From contig SVSX01000012.1 in assembly GCA_015064085.1 (NCBI GenBank), forward strand, positions 1 through 47,925: a DNA stretch of 47,925 nucleotides, read 5' to 3'. Each line of letters opens with the position of its first letter. Positions within the stretch are counted from its first letter, which is position 1. Position numbers and translations under genes: made by a program. Below, one piece after another: positions 32,471-40,496 of the stretch. This DNA is from Oscillospiraceae bacterium. GTDB lineage: Bacteria; Bacillota; Clostridia; Oscillospirales; CAG-272. The notes below the pieces were generated by a model. The model worked only from the letters and a program-made list of their open reading frames with translations. It was not told where the DNA came from and did not search any database.

Positions 32471-32582
32471 GACCTTTGTCTTATTTTGTCAGGATATGAG
32501 GCTTTTCATCGATTTTCTCAGGCTATATTTTCCGTTTATTTTAAAATATTTTAAATTTTTTTCACTTTTTTCGTTTACCCCC

Positions 32583-32610
32583 TTGAAAAAATAAAATATT
32601 GTGGTACAAT
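32583..32610 (+). promoter_or_regulatory. sigma-A promoter of the ferredoxin gene
   Basis: TTGAAA (32583-32588), 16 bp, TACAAT (32605-32610), 39 bp before the ATG. Confidence 0.65.
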
Positions 32611-32649
32611 AGTATTTGTAATTTTTAATATTGTATGGAGGTACATAAA

Positions 32650-32820
32650 ATGGCTTACAAGATTACAGATGAGTGCATCTCTTGCGGTGCTTGCGCAGAG
32701 GCTTGCCCCGTTAGCGCAATCAAAGAGGGCGACACAAAGTACGAGATCAACGCTGATGAGTGCATCGAGTGCGGCGCTTGCGCAGAGGCTTGCCCCGTTG
32801 CAGCTCCCGTTGCTGAATAA
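32650..32820 (+). CDS. 2[4Fe-4S] ferredoxin, clostridial type
   Basis: 56 residues, the usual length for the small dicluster ferredoxins that carry electrons in anaerobes. Two CxxCxxCxxxCP motifs are seen: Cys9, 12, 15, 19 and Cys38, 41, 44, 48; each cluster takes its last ligand from the other motif. The two halves repeat ISCGACAEACPV and IECGACAEACPV almost exactly, showing the internal duplication. The start at 32650 is set by GGAGG 8 bases upstream; the longer TTG frame would include the ribosome site. It is monocistronic with its own promoter and terminator. Confidence 0.95.
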   Translation: MAYKITDECISCGACAEACPVSAIKEGDTKYEINADECIECGACAEACPVAAPVAE

Positions 32821-32837
32821 TTAATTTAAATAAGCGA

Positions 32838-32888
32838 GGCGGACTCACATTGCCGAGAGATCGGTTTTGCGGTCCGCTTCTCTTTTTT
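32838..32888 (+). terminator. terminator after the ferredoxin gene
   Basis: GCGGAC pairs with GTCCGC, enclosing an inner CCGA-gaga-TCGG stem. The tract CTTCTCTTTTTT follows directly. Confidence 0.75.
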
Positions 32889-32902
32889 GACCAGGAGGAT
32901 AT

Positions 32903-33667
32903 ATGGAAAATTTTCTGCTATACCCCGACGAGCGAATCGACGAGGTAAACGAAAAGATCAGACTTATACAGAAAAAGGACGGGCTGACCTTCGGTACTGA
33001 TGCCTATCTTCTCGCCGCCTATATGAAGCCGCAAAAGAACGGAAGAGCCGCAGAGCTCGGCTCGGGAACGGGAATAATCTCCCTTCTCCTCGCGGCAAGA
33101 GAGCGTTTTTCCGAGATACACGCCTTCGAGGTCCAGCAGGATTTCGCCGAGCTCTCGGAGAGGAACGCCGCCTTGAATTCACTTGATAATATGATATCGG
33201 TACATCGAGCCGACGTGAGAGACGTACGCCCCGAGGACGTCGGCGGTGAGCTTGACGTCGTTTTTTCCAACCCTCCTTATATGCTTGTATCCTCGGGAAA
33301 AGCCAATCTTTCCGACGCAAAAAACATTGCCCGTCACGAGGTATTCGGCGGAATCGGTGATTTCTGCGCAGCGGCAAAAAGGATGCTTAAATTCGGGGGC
33401 AAGTTCTACTGTGTCTGGCGGCCTGACAGACTCACGGCACTCCTGTCCGCCCTTGCGGAAAACAAATTGGAGCTCAAGAAAATGACATTTGTTCACGCCG
33501 ACACGAACGCCAAGCCATCTATGGTACTTATTTCCGCCACCAAAGGCGGTGCGCCCTCGCTTGAGGTCACGCCACCTCTTATACTGCACGAAAATTTCCG
33601 CGGAGAGTCGGCAAGAGAGCTGACCGAACGCGCACAGCGTATATACGACACAATGAGCTTTGATTGA
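32903..33667 (+). CDS. tRNA1(Val) adenine-37 N6-methyltransferase-like protein (TrmN6/YabB)
   Basis: 254 residues. A class I SAM-dependent methyltransferase: the SAM loop ELGSGTGIISLLLA (GSGTG at 53-57), the acidic strand FEVQQD, and the amino-methylase motif NPPY at 123-126, as expected for N6-adenine methylation. The N-terminal DEVNEKIRLIQKKDGLTFGTDAYLLAA is characteristic of the TrmN6 group. GGAGG precedes the ATG by 5 bases. The next gene begins 8 bp after its stop, so the two tRNA-modification genes form a unit. Confidence 0.85.
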   Translation: MENFLLYPDERIDEVNEKIRLIQKKDGLTFGTDAYLLAAYMKPQKNGRAAELGSGTGIISLLLAARERFSEIHAFEVQQDFAELSERNAALNSLDNMISVHRADVRDVRPEDVGGELDVVFSNPPYMLVSSGKANLSDAKNIARHEVFGGIGDFCAAAKRMLKFGGKFYCVWRPDRLTALLSALAENKLELKKMTFVHADTNAKPSMVLISATKGGAPSLEVTPPLILHENFRGESARELTERAQRIYDTMSFD

Positions 33668-33675
33668 GGTTTCAG

Positions 33676-34437
33676 ATGGAAAATATAAAAAGGATATTAA
33701 GCTATACACGTCGCGCGGTGGACGATTATGAAATGATACGCGAGGGAGACAGGATCGCCGTCGGTGTTTCGGCAGGTAAGGATTCTCTCACACTGCTTTG
33801 CGCCCTTGCCGATCTTCGCCGCTTCTACCCCAAAAAATTCGAGCTTTGCGCCATAACCGTTGATATGGGATTTGAGGGCTCGGATTTCAGCAAAATAGCC
33901 GAGCTCTGCCAAAAGCTCGACGTTCCCTATACGGTAGTTCCCACCGAAATATCGAAGATAATATTCGACGTAAGAAAAGAAAAAAATCCCTGCTCTCTTT
34001 GCGCGAAGATGCGCCGCGGAGCGCTTCACACCGCCGCGAAGGAGCTTGGCTGTAACACTGTGGCTCTCGGACATCACTTTGACGACGTAGTCGAGACCTT
34101 TATGCTCAATCTCTTTTTTGAGGGACGTCTCGGTTGCTTTCAGCCCGTGACTTATCTTTCGAGAATGGATATACGGCTTATAAGACCTATGATCTATATG
34201 CCCGAAAAGGATGTGCGATACTTTGCCTCAAAGGCAGAGCTTCCCGTTGTAAAATCCACCTGCCCCGCCGACGGAAATACTCAGCGAGAGGAGATGAAGC
34301 AGCTTCTCGCAAAGCTTGACAGAGAGAATAAGGGACTTCGCTACCGCATTTTCGGCGCTATTCAGCGCGGAGAGATAGACGGCTTCAAGCAGGTCTCGGG
34401 AATGCAGGGAGTAAAAAATTACTCTGATGATGAATAG
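33676..34437 (+). CDS. ttcA: TtcA-type tRNA 2-thiolation ATPase
   Basis: 253 residues. The PP-loop SAGKDS is at 32-37 and the Fe-S/thiolation pair CSLC at 106-109, with a third Cys in KSTCPADG; these are the marks of TtcA and related cluster-dependent tRNA thiolases. It should activate C32 of certain tRNAs, or a related position, by adenylation before sulfur transfer. The start at 33676 is chosen because GAGG lies 6 bases before it; the longer TTG frame begins inside the upstream stop region. It follows trmN6 directly. A strong hairpin lies 8 bases after the stop. Confidence 0.8.
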   Translation: MENIKRILSYTRRAVDDYEMIREGDRIAVGVSAGKDSLTLLCALADLRRFYPKKFELCAITVDMGFEGSDFSKIAELCQKLDVPYTVVPTEISKIIFDVRKEKNPCSLCAKMRRGALHTAAKELGCNTVALGHHFDDVVETFMLNLFFEGRLGCFQPVTYLSRMDIRLIRPMIYMPEKDVRYFASKAELPVVKSTCPADGNTQREEMKQLLAKLDRENKGLRYRIFGAIQRGEIDGFKQVSGMQGVKNYSDDE

Positions 34438-34444
34438 AAAAGCC

Positions 34445-34477
34445 AACGCCGACAGATTTTCAAGTTCTGTCGGCGTT
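34445..34477 (+). terminator. terminator-like hairpin after ttcA
   Basis: A perfect 12-bp stem (AACGCCGACAGA with its complement) with a 9-base loop; TTCGTT follows, so the T-tract is weak. Stem and loop are closely related to the hairpin at 41432-41469, with two compensatory base-pair swaps. Confidence 0.7.
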
Positions 34478-34588
34478 CGTTATACAAAAAATTCGGCAAA
34501 AAGTAAAGTCCTTCTGCCGATTTTTGAAAAATTATTTATGAAGGCTCATCTAACTCTGTCGTTTTCTAACCAATTCAGCTCCGAAAGC

Positions 34589-35029
34589 TCAACGCCCCCT
34601 TCTTCGCTTTTTTCTGTGTGTTCCGAGATATGCGCCAAGGACAGCCATAAGCACAACAGCTCCCCTCGCGAGTATCTCCCTAAGAACCCCCATATCGGAC
34701 GACGCTACGTCACGCACAAACAGGGATATGACAAGCAACGCAAGATTCATAAGCGCCCCCACAGAAGCACCGCACAAAAGCGCCTCTGAGCCGTTCATCT
34801 TAAGAGCGACAAATCCCCCCGCAAGTGATGACAGAAAAAGCGCGCCAAGCGCCATAGCCGATGATAGCGACTCAGGGTCATCAAAAGACAGTGAGAGTGC
34901 CGTTAAGCCTAAAAGCAAAAGAATCCCCGCCAAAAGCGAGACTCCAAATCCCGCCAAGCTGCTTTTTAAAAGAGATGTGACCCCACCCGAGCCTTTTGTC
35001 TTCACTCTGCCTTTTTTTCTTGAGCTCAT
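34589..35029 (-). CDS. TIGR04086-family membrane protein
   Basis: 146 residues. A basic N-terminus (MSSRKKGRVKTKG), four transmembrane segments (about 24-48, 58-78, 85-105, 115-137) and a strongly basic tail (HRKKRRRGR). This is the layout of the TIGR04086/YrzE group found throughout Clostridia; the function is unknown. It lies downstream of the small membrane-anchored protein and tmcAL on the same strand, and about 110 bp after the ttcA hairpin on the opposite strand. Confidence 0.7.
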   Translation of the reverse strand: MSSRKKGRVKTKGSGGVTSLLKSSLAGFGVSLLAGILLLLGLTALSLSFDDPESLSSAMALGALFLSSLAGGFVALKMNGSEALLCGASVGALMNLALLVISLFVRDVASSDMGVLREILARGAVVLMAVLGAYLGTHRKKRRRGR

Positions 35030-35095
35030 AAAATTCCCCCAAAGTGTTTTTTCATACGTTTAAAATATATGCATCCTCTTCGGGGTTTATGAATT

Positions 35096-35617
35096 TTATT
35101 CTTTTTGCATTTTCTCCGACAAAAGCACCTTGAGCGAAGCATAAAATTCCGAGTATTCCCCGCTCACGTCCTTTTCGGGATAAAAGATATATCTGTCATA
35201 GCCGTCGGCAAGATAAAAGCTGTCTTCAAGAAAATAGACCGATATCCTGTCATCGTCCGAAAGGAGCGAAAGACTCAGATCCCAATTTCCAACCATACTT
35301 TTTTCGCTTTTTTTGTAGTCGGAATTACCGAGAAAGTATTCGACTCTTCCGCAAAGCTCGACTCGCTCATCGCCCTCAAGCTTGATCTCCCCACCGGTAG
35401 TCATATATCCCTCTCTGTAAAGAGGATCGGTGAGCAAAAGCAGCTCGGACTCGTGGGGCGCGCCAAAGCGTGACAGCGCTTCGCCCCTTTCCGAGGCAGC
35501 GCTTACTATAGGCGGCAGGAGAATGATGGCAAGAACGATAGCAACCACCATGGCTATCACTGCCACAGCGACAGCAATCACTCTTCCCGACTTATTTTCT
35601 TTCATATCCTTAGACAT
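35096..35617 (-). CDS. small membrane-anchored protein, not recognised
   Basis: 173 residues. A single hydrophobic segment at about 13-40 (VIAVAVAVIAMVVAIVLAI) is followed by an extracytoplasmic domain of about 130 residues rich in acidic and aromatic residues (YFLEDSFYLADGYDRYIFY). No lipobox and no known motif. GAGG lies 7 bases before the ATG. It starts 13 bp after tmcAL and probably shares its transcript. It could be a surface or division-associated protein, but nothing in the sequence decides this. Confidence 0.65.
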   Translation of the reverse strand: MSKDMKENKSGRVIAVAVAVIAMVVAIVLAIILLPPIVSAASERGEALSRFGAPHESELLLLTDPLYREGYMTTGGEIKLEGDERVELCGRVEYFLGNSDYKKSEKSMVGNWDLSLSLLSDDDRISVYFLEDSFYLADGYDRYIFYPEKDVSGEYSEFYASLKVLLSEKMQKE

Positions 35618-35629
35618 TTTTCACCTCAT

Positions 35630-36796
35630 TCAGATAATAACTGGAGAACGCCTGAGATATTCTCCCTCGGGCAGCTCCTTTTTGCGTGAGAGCGTAAAGA
35701 TGGCGTCAAGCCGCAATGAGAGCTCCGCCTGCCGCTTCGCCCCATCGCTTCTCGGTATGTCCGAAGCCTTTGAAAGTATCTCATAAGGCAGCTTTCCTCT
35801 TTTCGAGGCAAGATATTCTCTTCCTCTTTTATTTGCGCCGAGAAGATTTACGTATTCGGGGAGGCGCGCCATATCGCTCTTCTTGACTCCCGTCATCGCG
35901 AAGAGGATCGCACGGCGCAGGCGGGCATCGGTGTACCTCTTGGTCTTTACCACCTCAAGCAGTCTTCCCTCTCCCACATCTCGGGCAGAATTGCAGATTC
36001 TTGAGATAAGCCCAAGATCGGTGTCGGCAATATCCGAAAGCGCCTCGGGATCTACCAAGCGGAAGTAAAGCTTCTCCGCTCTTACGAGTGCCTCATCGTC
36101 GTATATCTCTCCGCAGTGCATAGCGTCAGCGATCATTCTGAGCGACGGCTCGGGGAGATATTCGGATACCGAATCACAGCCACTCTCAGACAGAAGCCTC
36201 CTTATTGCCGTAGCCGACTGGAGCGATCCCTCGGTAATATTCCTCTCGCTGTAATCAGCGCCAAGTCTTTTTACCGTTACGGGTGTCATATCGGATGATA
36301 GTCCTTCAATAGCCTTGATATACTCGATACCGAGAATGTCATTCGAGGAAAACACCTCGCCGCACGCCACACGCAGCAACTCGAAATAAAGCTCCGCAGA
36401 GCCTCTGTTATCCTCAAGGCTTTCGCTGTATTTTTGACGGAATGACTCATCCGCAGCGATCCCTGCCGCCCTTTTCAGCTTTTCCGTATCTCCGCACTCC
36501 GAGCCGAAAAGAAGAGTGTCGCAAAGGGGCGAGAGGATATATACTCCGCACCTTCCAAAGCTCTCAGCTCCCGAAGCGCACCAAGGAAATGGTAACTCAA
36601 GCACAATGTCAGCTCCGCATTCAAGCGCCGCTCTTGCTCTTCTGTGCTTGTCTATAAGCGCGCACTCCCCTCTCTGAGTAGCGTTTCCGCTCATCACGGC
36701 AATGATCAGCTCCGCGCCCATACGGCGACCGCTCTCAAAAAGATATTTATGTCCGTTGTGAAAGGGGTTAAATTCAGAAATTACTCCGCAGATCAA
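35630..36796 (-). CDS. tmcAL: tRNA(Met) cytidine acetate ligase
   Basis: 388 residues, the expected size. TmcAL makes N4-acetylcytidine at the wobble position of elongator tRNA-Met from acetate and ATP. The N-terminal nucleotidyltransferase fold has GVISEFNPFHNGHKYL (HxGH-type motif) and MSGNATQRGECALIDKHRRA; the central NDILGIEYIKAI block and the helical C-terminal domain are present. Translation starts at TTG (36796) with GGAG upstream. It is divergent from ackA, so an acetate-using enzyme and an acetate-forming one share an upstream region. Confidence 0.9.
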   Translation of the reverse strand: MICGVISEFNPFHNGHKYLFESGRRMGAELIIAVMSGNATQRGECALIDKHRRARAALECGADIVLELPFPWCASGAESFGRCGVYILSPLCDTLLFGSECGDTEKLKRAAGIAADESFRQKYSESLEDNRGSAELYFELLRVACGEVFSSNDILGIEYIKAIEGLSSDMTPVTVKRLGADYSERNITEGSLQSATAIRRLLSESGCDSVSEYLPEPSLRMIADAMHCGEIYDDEALVRAEKLYFRLVDPEALSDIADTDLGLISRICNSARDVGEGRLLEVVKTKRYTDARLRRAILFAMTGVKKSDMARLPEYVNLLGANKRGREYLASKRGKLPYEILSKASDIPRSDGAKRQAELSLRLDAIFTLSRKKELPEGEYLRRSPVII

Positions 36797-36836
36797 AATT
36801 CTTCTCCTTATTTTATCAAAAATTTCCCGTTTGCCC

Positions 36837-36866
36837 TTGAAAAGCTAACGAAATTGTAGTATAATA
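36837..36866 (+). promoter_or_regulatory. sigma-A promoter of ackA
   Basis: TTGAAA (36837-36842), 18 bp, TATAAT (36861-36866), 33 bp before the ATG. Confidence 0.75.
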
Positions 36867-36899
36867 TAGTGTAAAAAATTTTTATTGGGGGATTATAAA

Positions 36900-38126
36900 A
36901 TGAATGTTCTCGTAGTTAATGCAGGTTCAAGCTCACTGAAGTACCAGCTTTTCGACACGAATACCGACACAGTTCTCGCTAAGGGTCTCTGTGAAAGAAT
37001 CGGTATCGATGGCTCAAAGATTGAGCACAAGAACCTCATAAAAGGAAACAAAAAAGCAAAAGAAACTCCTATGTCAGACCACTCGGTTGCTATGCAGCTC
37101 GTTGTTGAAATGCTCACCGATGCTGAGGTAGGCTCGATCAAATCTATGAGCGAGATCGAAGCAGTCGGTCACCGCGTTGTTCACGGCGGCTCTTATTTCT
37201 CAAAGTCGATCCTTCTTAACGACGAGGTCCTTGAGAAGCTCGAGCTCTGCCGCGATTTTGCTCCTCTCCACACACCCGCAAGTATTATGGGTATCAAGGG
37301 CTGCCTCGCTGTTATGCCCAACACTCCTCAGGCACTTGTTTTCGATACCGCTTTCCATCAGACAATGCCTCCCGAGGCGTATATCTATCCCATTCCTTAC
37401 GAGTACTATGAGAAGTACGGCGTTCGCCGCTACGGCTTCCACGGCTCTTCCCACAGATACGTAAGCGCTGAGATGGCTAAGCTTCTCGACAAGCCTCTCG
37501 AGGAGACCAAGATCGTTACCTGCCACCTTGGAAACGGTTCTTCTATCGCAGCCGTTAAGGGCGGTAAGGTAATTGACACCTCTATGGGCTTCACTCCCCT
37601 CGCAGGTGTTGAGATGGGTACTCGTTGTGGAGACATCGACCCCGCTCTCGTTGCGTTCATCGCCGAGAAGGAAGATCTCACAGCGGCACAGGTCAACGAC
37701 ATTATGAATAAGAAGTCGGGATTCCTCGGTGTTTCGGGTATCTCCTCCGACTCCCGTGACCTTGAGGCTGTCATCAACGAAGGTCCTTCCAACCCCAACT
37801 ATGAAAGAGCTGTACTTGCAGTCAACATTCTCAAGCACCAGGTAAAGAAGTATATCGGCTCTTACGCCGCTATAATGAACGGTCTTGATGCGGTCGTGTT
37901 CACCGCGGGAATAGGTGAGAACAACACCGCGCTCCGCGAGCTGATCCTTGAGGATATGGAATTCCTCGGCATAGAGCTTGACAAGGAAGTCAACGCGAAG
38001 GCAAAGGTTCAGCCTAACATTATCAAGCTCTCTAAGGATTCGTCCAAGACAGGCGTATATCTCATTCCGACCAACGAAGAGCTGGTCATCGCAAGAGATA
38101 CCGCTGAGCTTGCAGCAAAGGCGTAA
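36900..38126 (+). CDS. ackA: acetate kinase
   Basis: 408 residues. ASKHA-fold kinase converting acetyl-phosphate and ADP into acetate and ATP, the last energy-yielding step of fermentation. Signature 1 is NAGSSSLKYQL at the N-terminus, and signature 2 lies in YGFHGSSHRYVS. HLGNGSSIAAVKGG and FTAGIGENN complete the nucleotide site. The start at 36900 has GGGGG 7 bases upstream; the longer frame would include it. No pta gene is adjacent. The 255-bp element copy B begins 15 bp after its stop. Confidence 0.96.
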   Translation: MNVLVVNAGSSSLKYQLFDTNTDTVLAKGLCERIGIDGSKIEHKNLIKGNKKAKETPMSDHSVAMQLVVEMLTDAEVGSIKSMSEIEAVGHRVVHGGSYFSKSILLNDEVLEKLELCRDFAPLHTPASIMGIKGCLAVMPNTPQALVFDTAFHQTMPPEAYIYPIPYEYYEKYGVRRYGFHGSSHRYVSAEMAKLLDKPLEETKIVTCHLGNGSSIAAVKGGKVIDTSMGFTPLAGVEMGTRCGDIDPALVAFIAEKEDLTAAQVNDIMNKKSGFLGVSGISSDSRDLEAVINEGPSNPNYERAVLAVNILKHQVKKYIGSYAAIMNGLDAVVFTAGIGENNTALRELILEDMEFLGIELDKEVNAKAKVQPNIIKLSKDSSKTGVYLIPTNEELVIARDTAELAAKA

Positions 38127-38141
38127 ATAACTAACTCTCGT

Positions 38142-38397
38142 GAGGCTGTCTCAAATGCAAATTTGAGACAGCCTCTGTTAGGGGATAGTCAGATTTGAGC
38201 AAGAAGCGTCGTTCTTCGGGGCGTGAGGCGTACAAGCGTACGTCGAGCCACGAAAACGGCGGTAGAAAAAGTCCATAAAGATGGAGAATTTCGAAGAAAT
38301 TCAACCTATTAGTGTCTCATTTGCGTTTTTTCTGTCGCAAACGGGATCTTTTTTTTATTTTCGGACTTTTTCGGTCTTGCCAAATGTGACAGCCCCC
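38142..38397 (-). repeat. 255-bp MITE-like element, copy B (inverted)
   Basis: The reverse complement of copy A at 26113-26366 with only scattered changes. Here the perfect terminal hairpin lies next to ackA (stop 38126) and the GGGGCTGTC end next to the AraC gene (stop 38402), followed on the plus strand by a run of T. As in copy A, the element fills the whole convergent gap. One G-C pair in the CGGGGC stem is lost (G to T). Confidence 0.85.
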
Positions 38398-38401
38398 TTT
38401 T

Positions 38402-39310
38402 TTATCTTCTTCCCATTCGACTTATCGCATTGGAGTCAAGCGAGGTTATTTTTTTCATTCTGTATTCTCTTGGGGTTACCGATGTATGTATCTTAAAGAC
38501 TCTTGAAAAATACTGAGGGCTCTCAAATCCAAGCGCTTCGGATATGGCGATTATCGACATATTCCCCTCTCTGAGCAGCTTTTTTGCCGCAGATATCTTC
38601 ATTCCGTTGTGATATCTGACTATCGTGCTCCCCGTAGCTTCCTTGAATATCCTGCAAATATGGCTCTTGCCAAAGAAAAAGCTTTCGCTCAGCTCGTCAA
38701 GAGTAACTGTACGGTTGATATTTTTCTGCAGATACTCTATTATATCTCCAACAAGCTTATCGCCATAGACCTCATTCGAAAGAAAGACAGTGCCTTTACT
38801 TTCCGCGCTCTCCGCAACTCTGAGGAGCTTGATAATAAAGAGCTCAAGATTGCTCCTAAGCATCTGTCTGCTTCCGACAGGTGAATCCTTGCGAGGAGTC
38901 AGCGGATATTTTCCTATTTCAAAGGAATTGGTCGCCTCGTGGACTATCTCGCTGATATTGCCCTGAAGCTCTTGAGGAACACTTATTTTGCGATTGTAGA
39001 AGTATTTCATTATCGGAGAACGACACTCAAATGTAATGATAAATACGCTTGAAGAATGGTGTCCGTCACATTCGATATTGTGAAATTCGTTCGGACTGTG
39101 GAATATAACGTCTCCCTGCTTCATATGGTAACGCGTCTCTCCCGCGTGAAGATCAAGCTCACCGTCGTCGATATAGACCATCTCCCAAAAATCGTGGCTC
39201 TCTCCCGATGTTCTGTAGGTGGGTGAAAACTCAATATATAATATCGTTACCACCTTGTTGATATTTACAATATTTTTAAGATCCTTGCGGACCATCCAGG
39301 TATGTGGCAT
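38402..39310 (-). CDS. AraC-family regulator with cupin sensor domain
   Basis: 302 residues. Residues about 20-130 form the cupin-like AraC binding domain (SHDFWEMVYIDDGELDLHAG; MKQGDVIFHSPNEFH), which senses a sugar or sugar phosphate. Residues about 195-290 carry the double HTH, with TLDELSESFFFGKSHICRIF and SIIAISEALGFESPQYFSRV. It is divergent from the Gfo/Idh oxidoreductase gene, with a dyad between them, so it probably regulates that operon and perhaps the cytosolic glycosidase nearby. GGAGGAG precedes the ATG. Its effector is unknown. Confidence 0.88.
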   Translation of the reverse strand: MPHTWMVRKDLKNIVNINKVVTILYIEFSPTYRTSGESHDFWEMVYIDDGELDLHAGETRYHMKQGDVIFHSPNEFHNIECDGHHSSSVFIITFECRSPIMKYFYNRKISVPQELQGNISEIVHEATNSFEIGKYPLTPRKDSPVGSRQMLRSNLELFIIKLLRVAESAESKGTVFLSNEVYGDKLVGDIIEYLQKNINRTVTLDELSESFFFGKSHICRIFKEATGSTIVRYHNGMKISAAKKLLREGNMSIIAISEALGFESPQYFSRVFKIHTSVTPREYRMKKITSLDSNAISRMGRR

Positions 39311-39333
39311 TTTATTTTTCTCCTCCTTTCGGA

Positions 39334-39360
39334 GTGCAATATTGTATACGTTTGTTGCAC
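39334..39360. promoter_or_regulatory. dyad in the divergent AraC/oxidoreductase promoter region
   Basis: GTGCAA (39334-39339) and TTGCAC (39355-39360), 15 bp apart, immediately upstream of the plus-strand -35. A candidate binding site for the divergent AraC regulator. Confidence 0.35.
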
Positions 39361-39369
39361 GATTTTGTA

Positions 39370-39398
39370 TTGACTTATAAATAGAAATGATGTATCAT
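39370..39398 (+). promoter_or_regulatory. sigma-A promoter of the Gfo/Idh operon
   Basis: TTGACT (39370-39375), 17 bp, TATCAT (39393-39398), about 60 bp before the ATG. Confidence 0.65.
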
Positions 39399-39458
39399 TA
39401 ATCTATAAAGTAATTTTAGCATATTTACTCAAAAAAATCAACACAAGGAGAGAAAAAA

Positions 39459-40478
39459 ATGAGAGAGATCAAGGTTGCTATGCTTGGATTTGGCGGAATA
39501 GCCAAGTCTCATAAGAAAGCATACGAAATTTTTGAGGCTGAGGGAACACCCATAAAGCTCGTCGCTATCTGCGATATCAACGGAGAGCAGTTCACAAAAA
39601 GCCAGAAGACTAACCTCGGAACAGCCAAAAAGGTGAATTTTGACGGTATAAATCTTTATACCGACCTTGAAGAGATGATGGCAAAGGAAGAGTTTGAGAT
39701 GATCGACATCTGCCTTCCCACCTATCTCCACAAAGAATACACACTTAAAATGCTCCGCGCGGGTAAGAACGTTATGTGTGAAAAGCCTATGTTCCTCAAT
39801 TCCGAGGACTGCAAGGAAATGATCGACACCGCGAATGAGTGCGGAAAGAAGCTGATGATCGGTCAGTGTCTTCGCTTCGAGCCTCAGTATCTCTGCCTTA
39901 AGGAGCTTATAGACAACAAGAAATACGGTGAGGTAAAGCAGGTGTCTATGGAAAGACTCAGCGCGCTTCCCACCTGGGGCTTTGAAAATTGGTTCACTGT
40001 TACCGAAAAGAGCGGCGGCTGCGCCCTTGACCTTCACGTTCACGATGTTGATATGCTCCGCTTCCTCTTCGGCGAGCCCGAAAAGGTGTCTGCCGTCGCA
40101 GTTGATGACGTTACACGTTGGCAGTACATAAACTCGAGATTCTACTATAAGAATTTCACAGCGATCGCAACAGGATCTTGGACAGAGTCGGCTACCACCC
40201 CCTTCAAGGCAGGCTACAGAGTCAGATTTGAAAAGGCTTCCGTCGTTCTTGAGGGCTCTAAGGTCACCGTATACCCCGACGAGGGAGAAATATACGACAT
40301 CGAGTATGCCAATAAGAACCGTATGGCTGAGGAGATTCGTCTCATCGCCACAAGCATTGCAGACAGCAGTGTTGTAAACACAAGCAATCCTCCCGAAAGC
40401 GCGATGAAAACAGTTGAGCTTGTTGAAAAGCTTTGCGAAAGTGCTGATAATGGCGGAATTATAATCGAACTTAACTAA
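39459..40478 (+). CDS. Gfo/Idh/MocA-family NAD(P)-dependent oxidoreductase
   Basis: 339 residues. Rossmann motif LGFGGIAKSHKKAYE at the N-terminus; the cofactor strand ends in AICD. The EKP motif (CEKPMFLN) carries the catalytic Lys at about residue 109, and a later GGCALDLHVHDVDMLRFLFG block gives the Asp-x3-His dyad of sugar dehydrogenases. It should oxidise a sugar, inositol or sugar-acid hydroxyl. It is 18 bp upstream of a sugar-phosphate-isomerase-type gene. Such pairs usually form an oxidation/epimerisation route for unusual sugars; the substrate cannot be read. Confidence 0.9.
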   Translation: MREIKVAMLGFGGIAKSHKKAYEIFEAEGTPIKLVAICDINGEQFTKSQKTNLGTAKKVNFDGINLYTDLEEMMAKEEFEMIDICLPTYLHKEYTLKMLRAGKNVMCEKPMFLNSEDCKEMIDTANECGKKLMIGQCLRFEPQYLCLKELIDNKKYGEVKQVSMERLSALPTWGFENWFTVTEKSGGCALDLHVHDVDMLRFLFGEPEKVSAVAVDDVTRWQYINSRFYYKNFTAIATGSWTESATTPFKAGYRVRFEKASVVLEGSKVTVYPDEGEIYDIEYANKNRMAEEIRLIATSIADSSVVNTSNPPESAMKTVELVEKLCESADNGGIIIELN

Positions 40479-40496
40479 ACCTGAAGGAGAAAAGCT

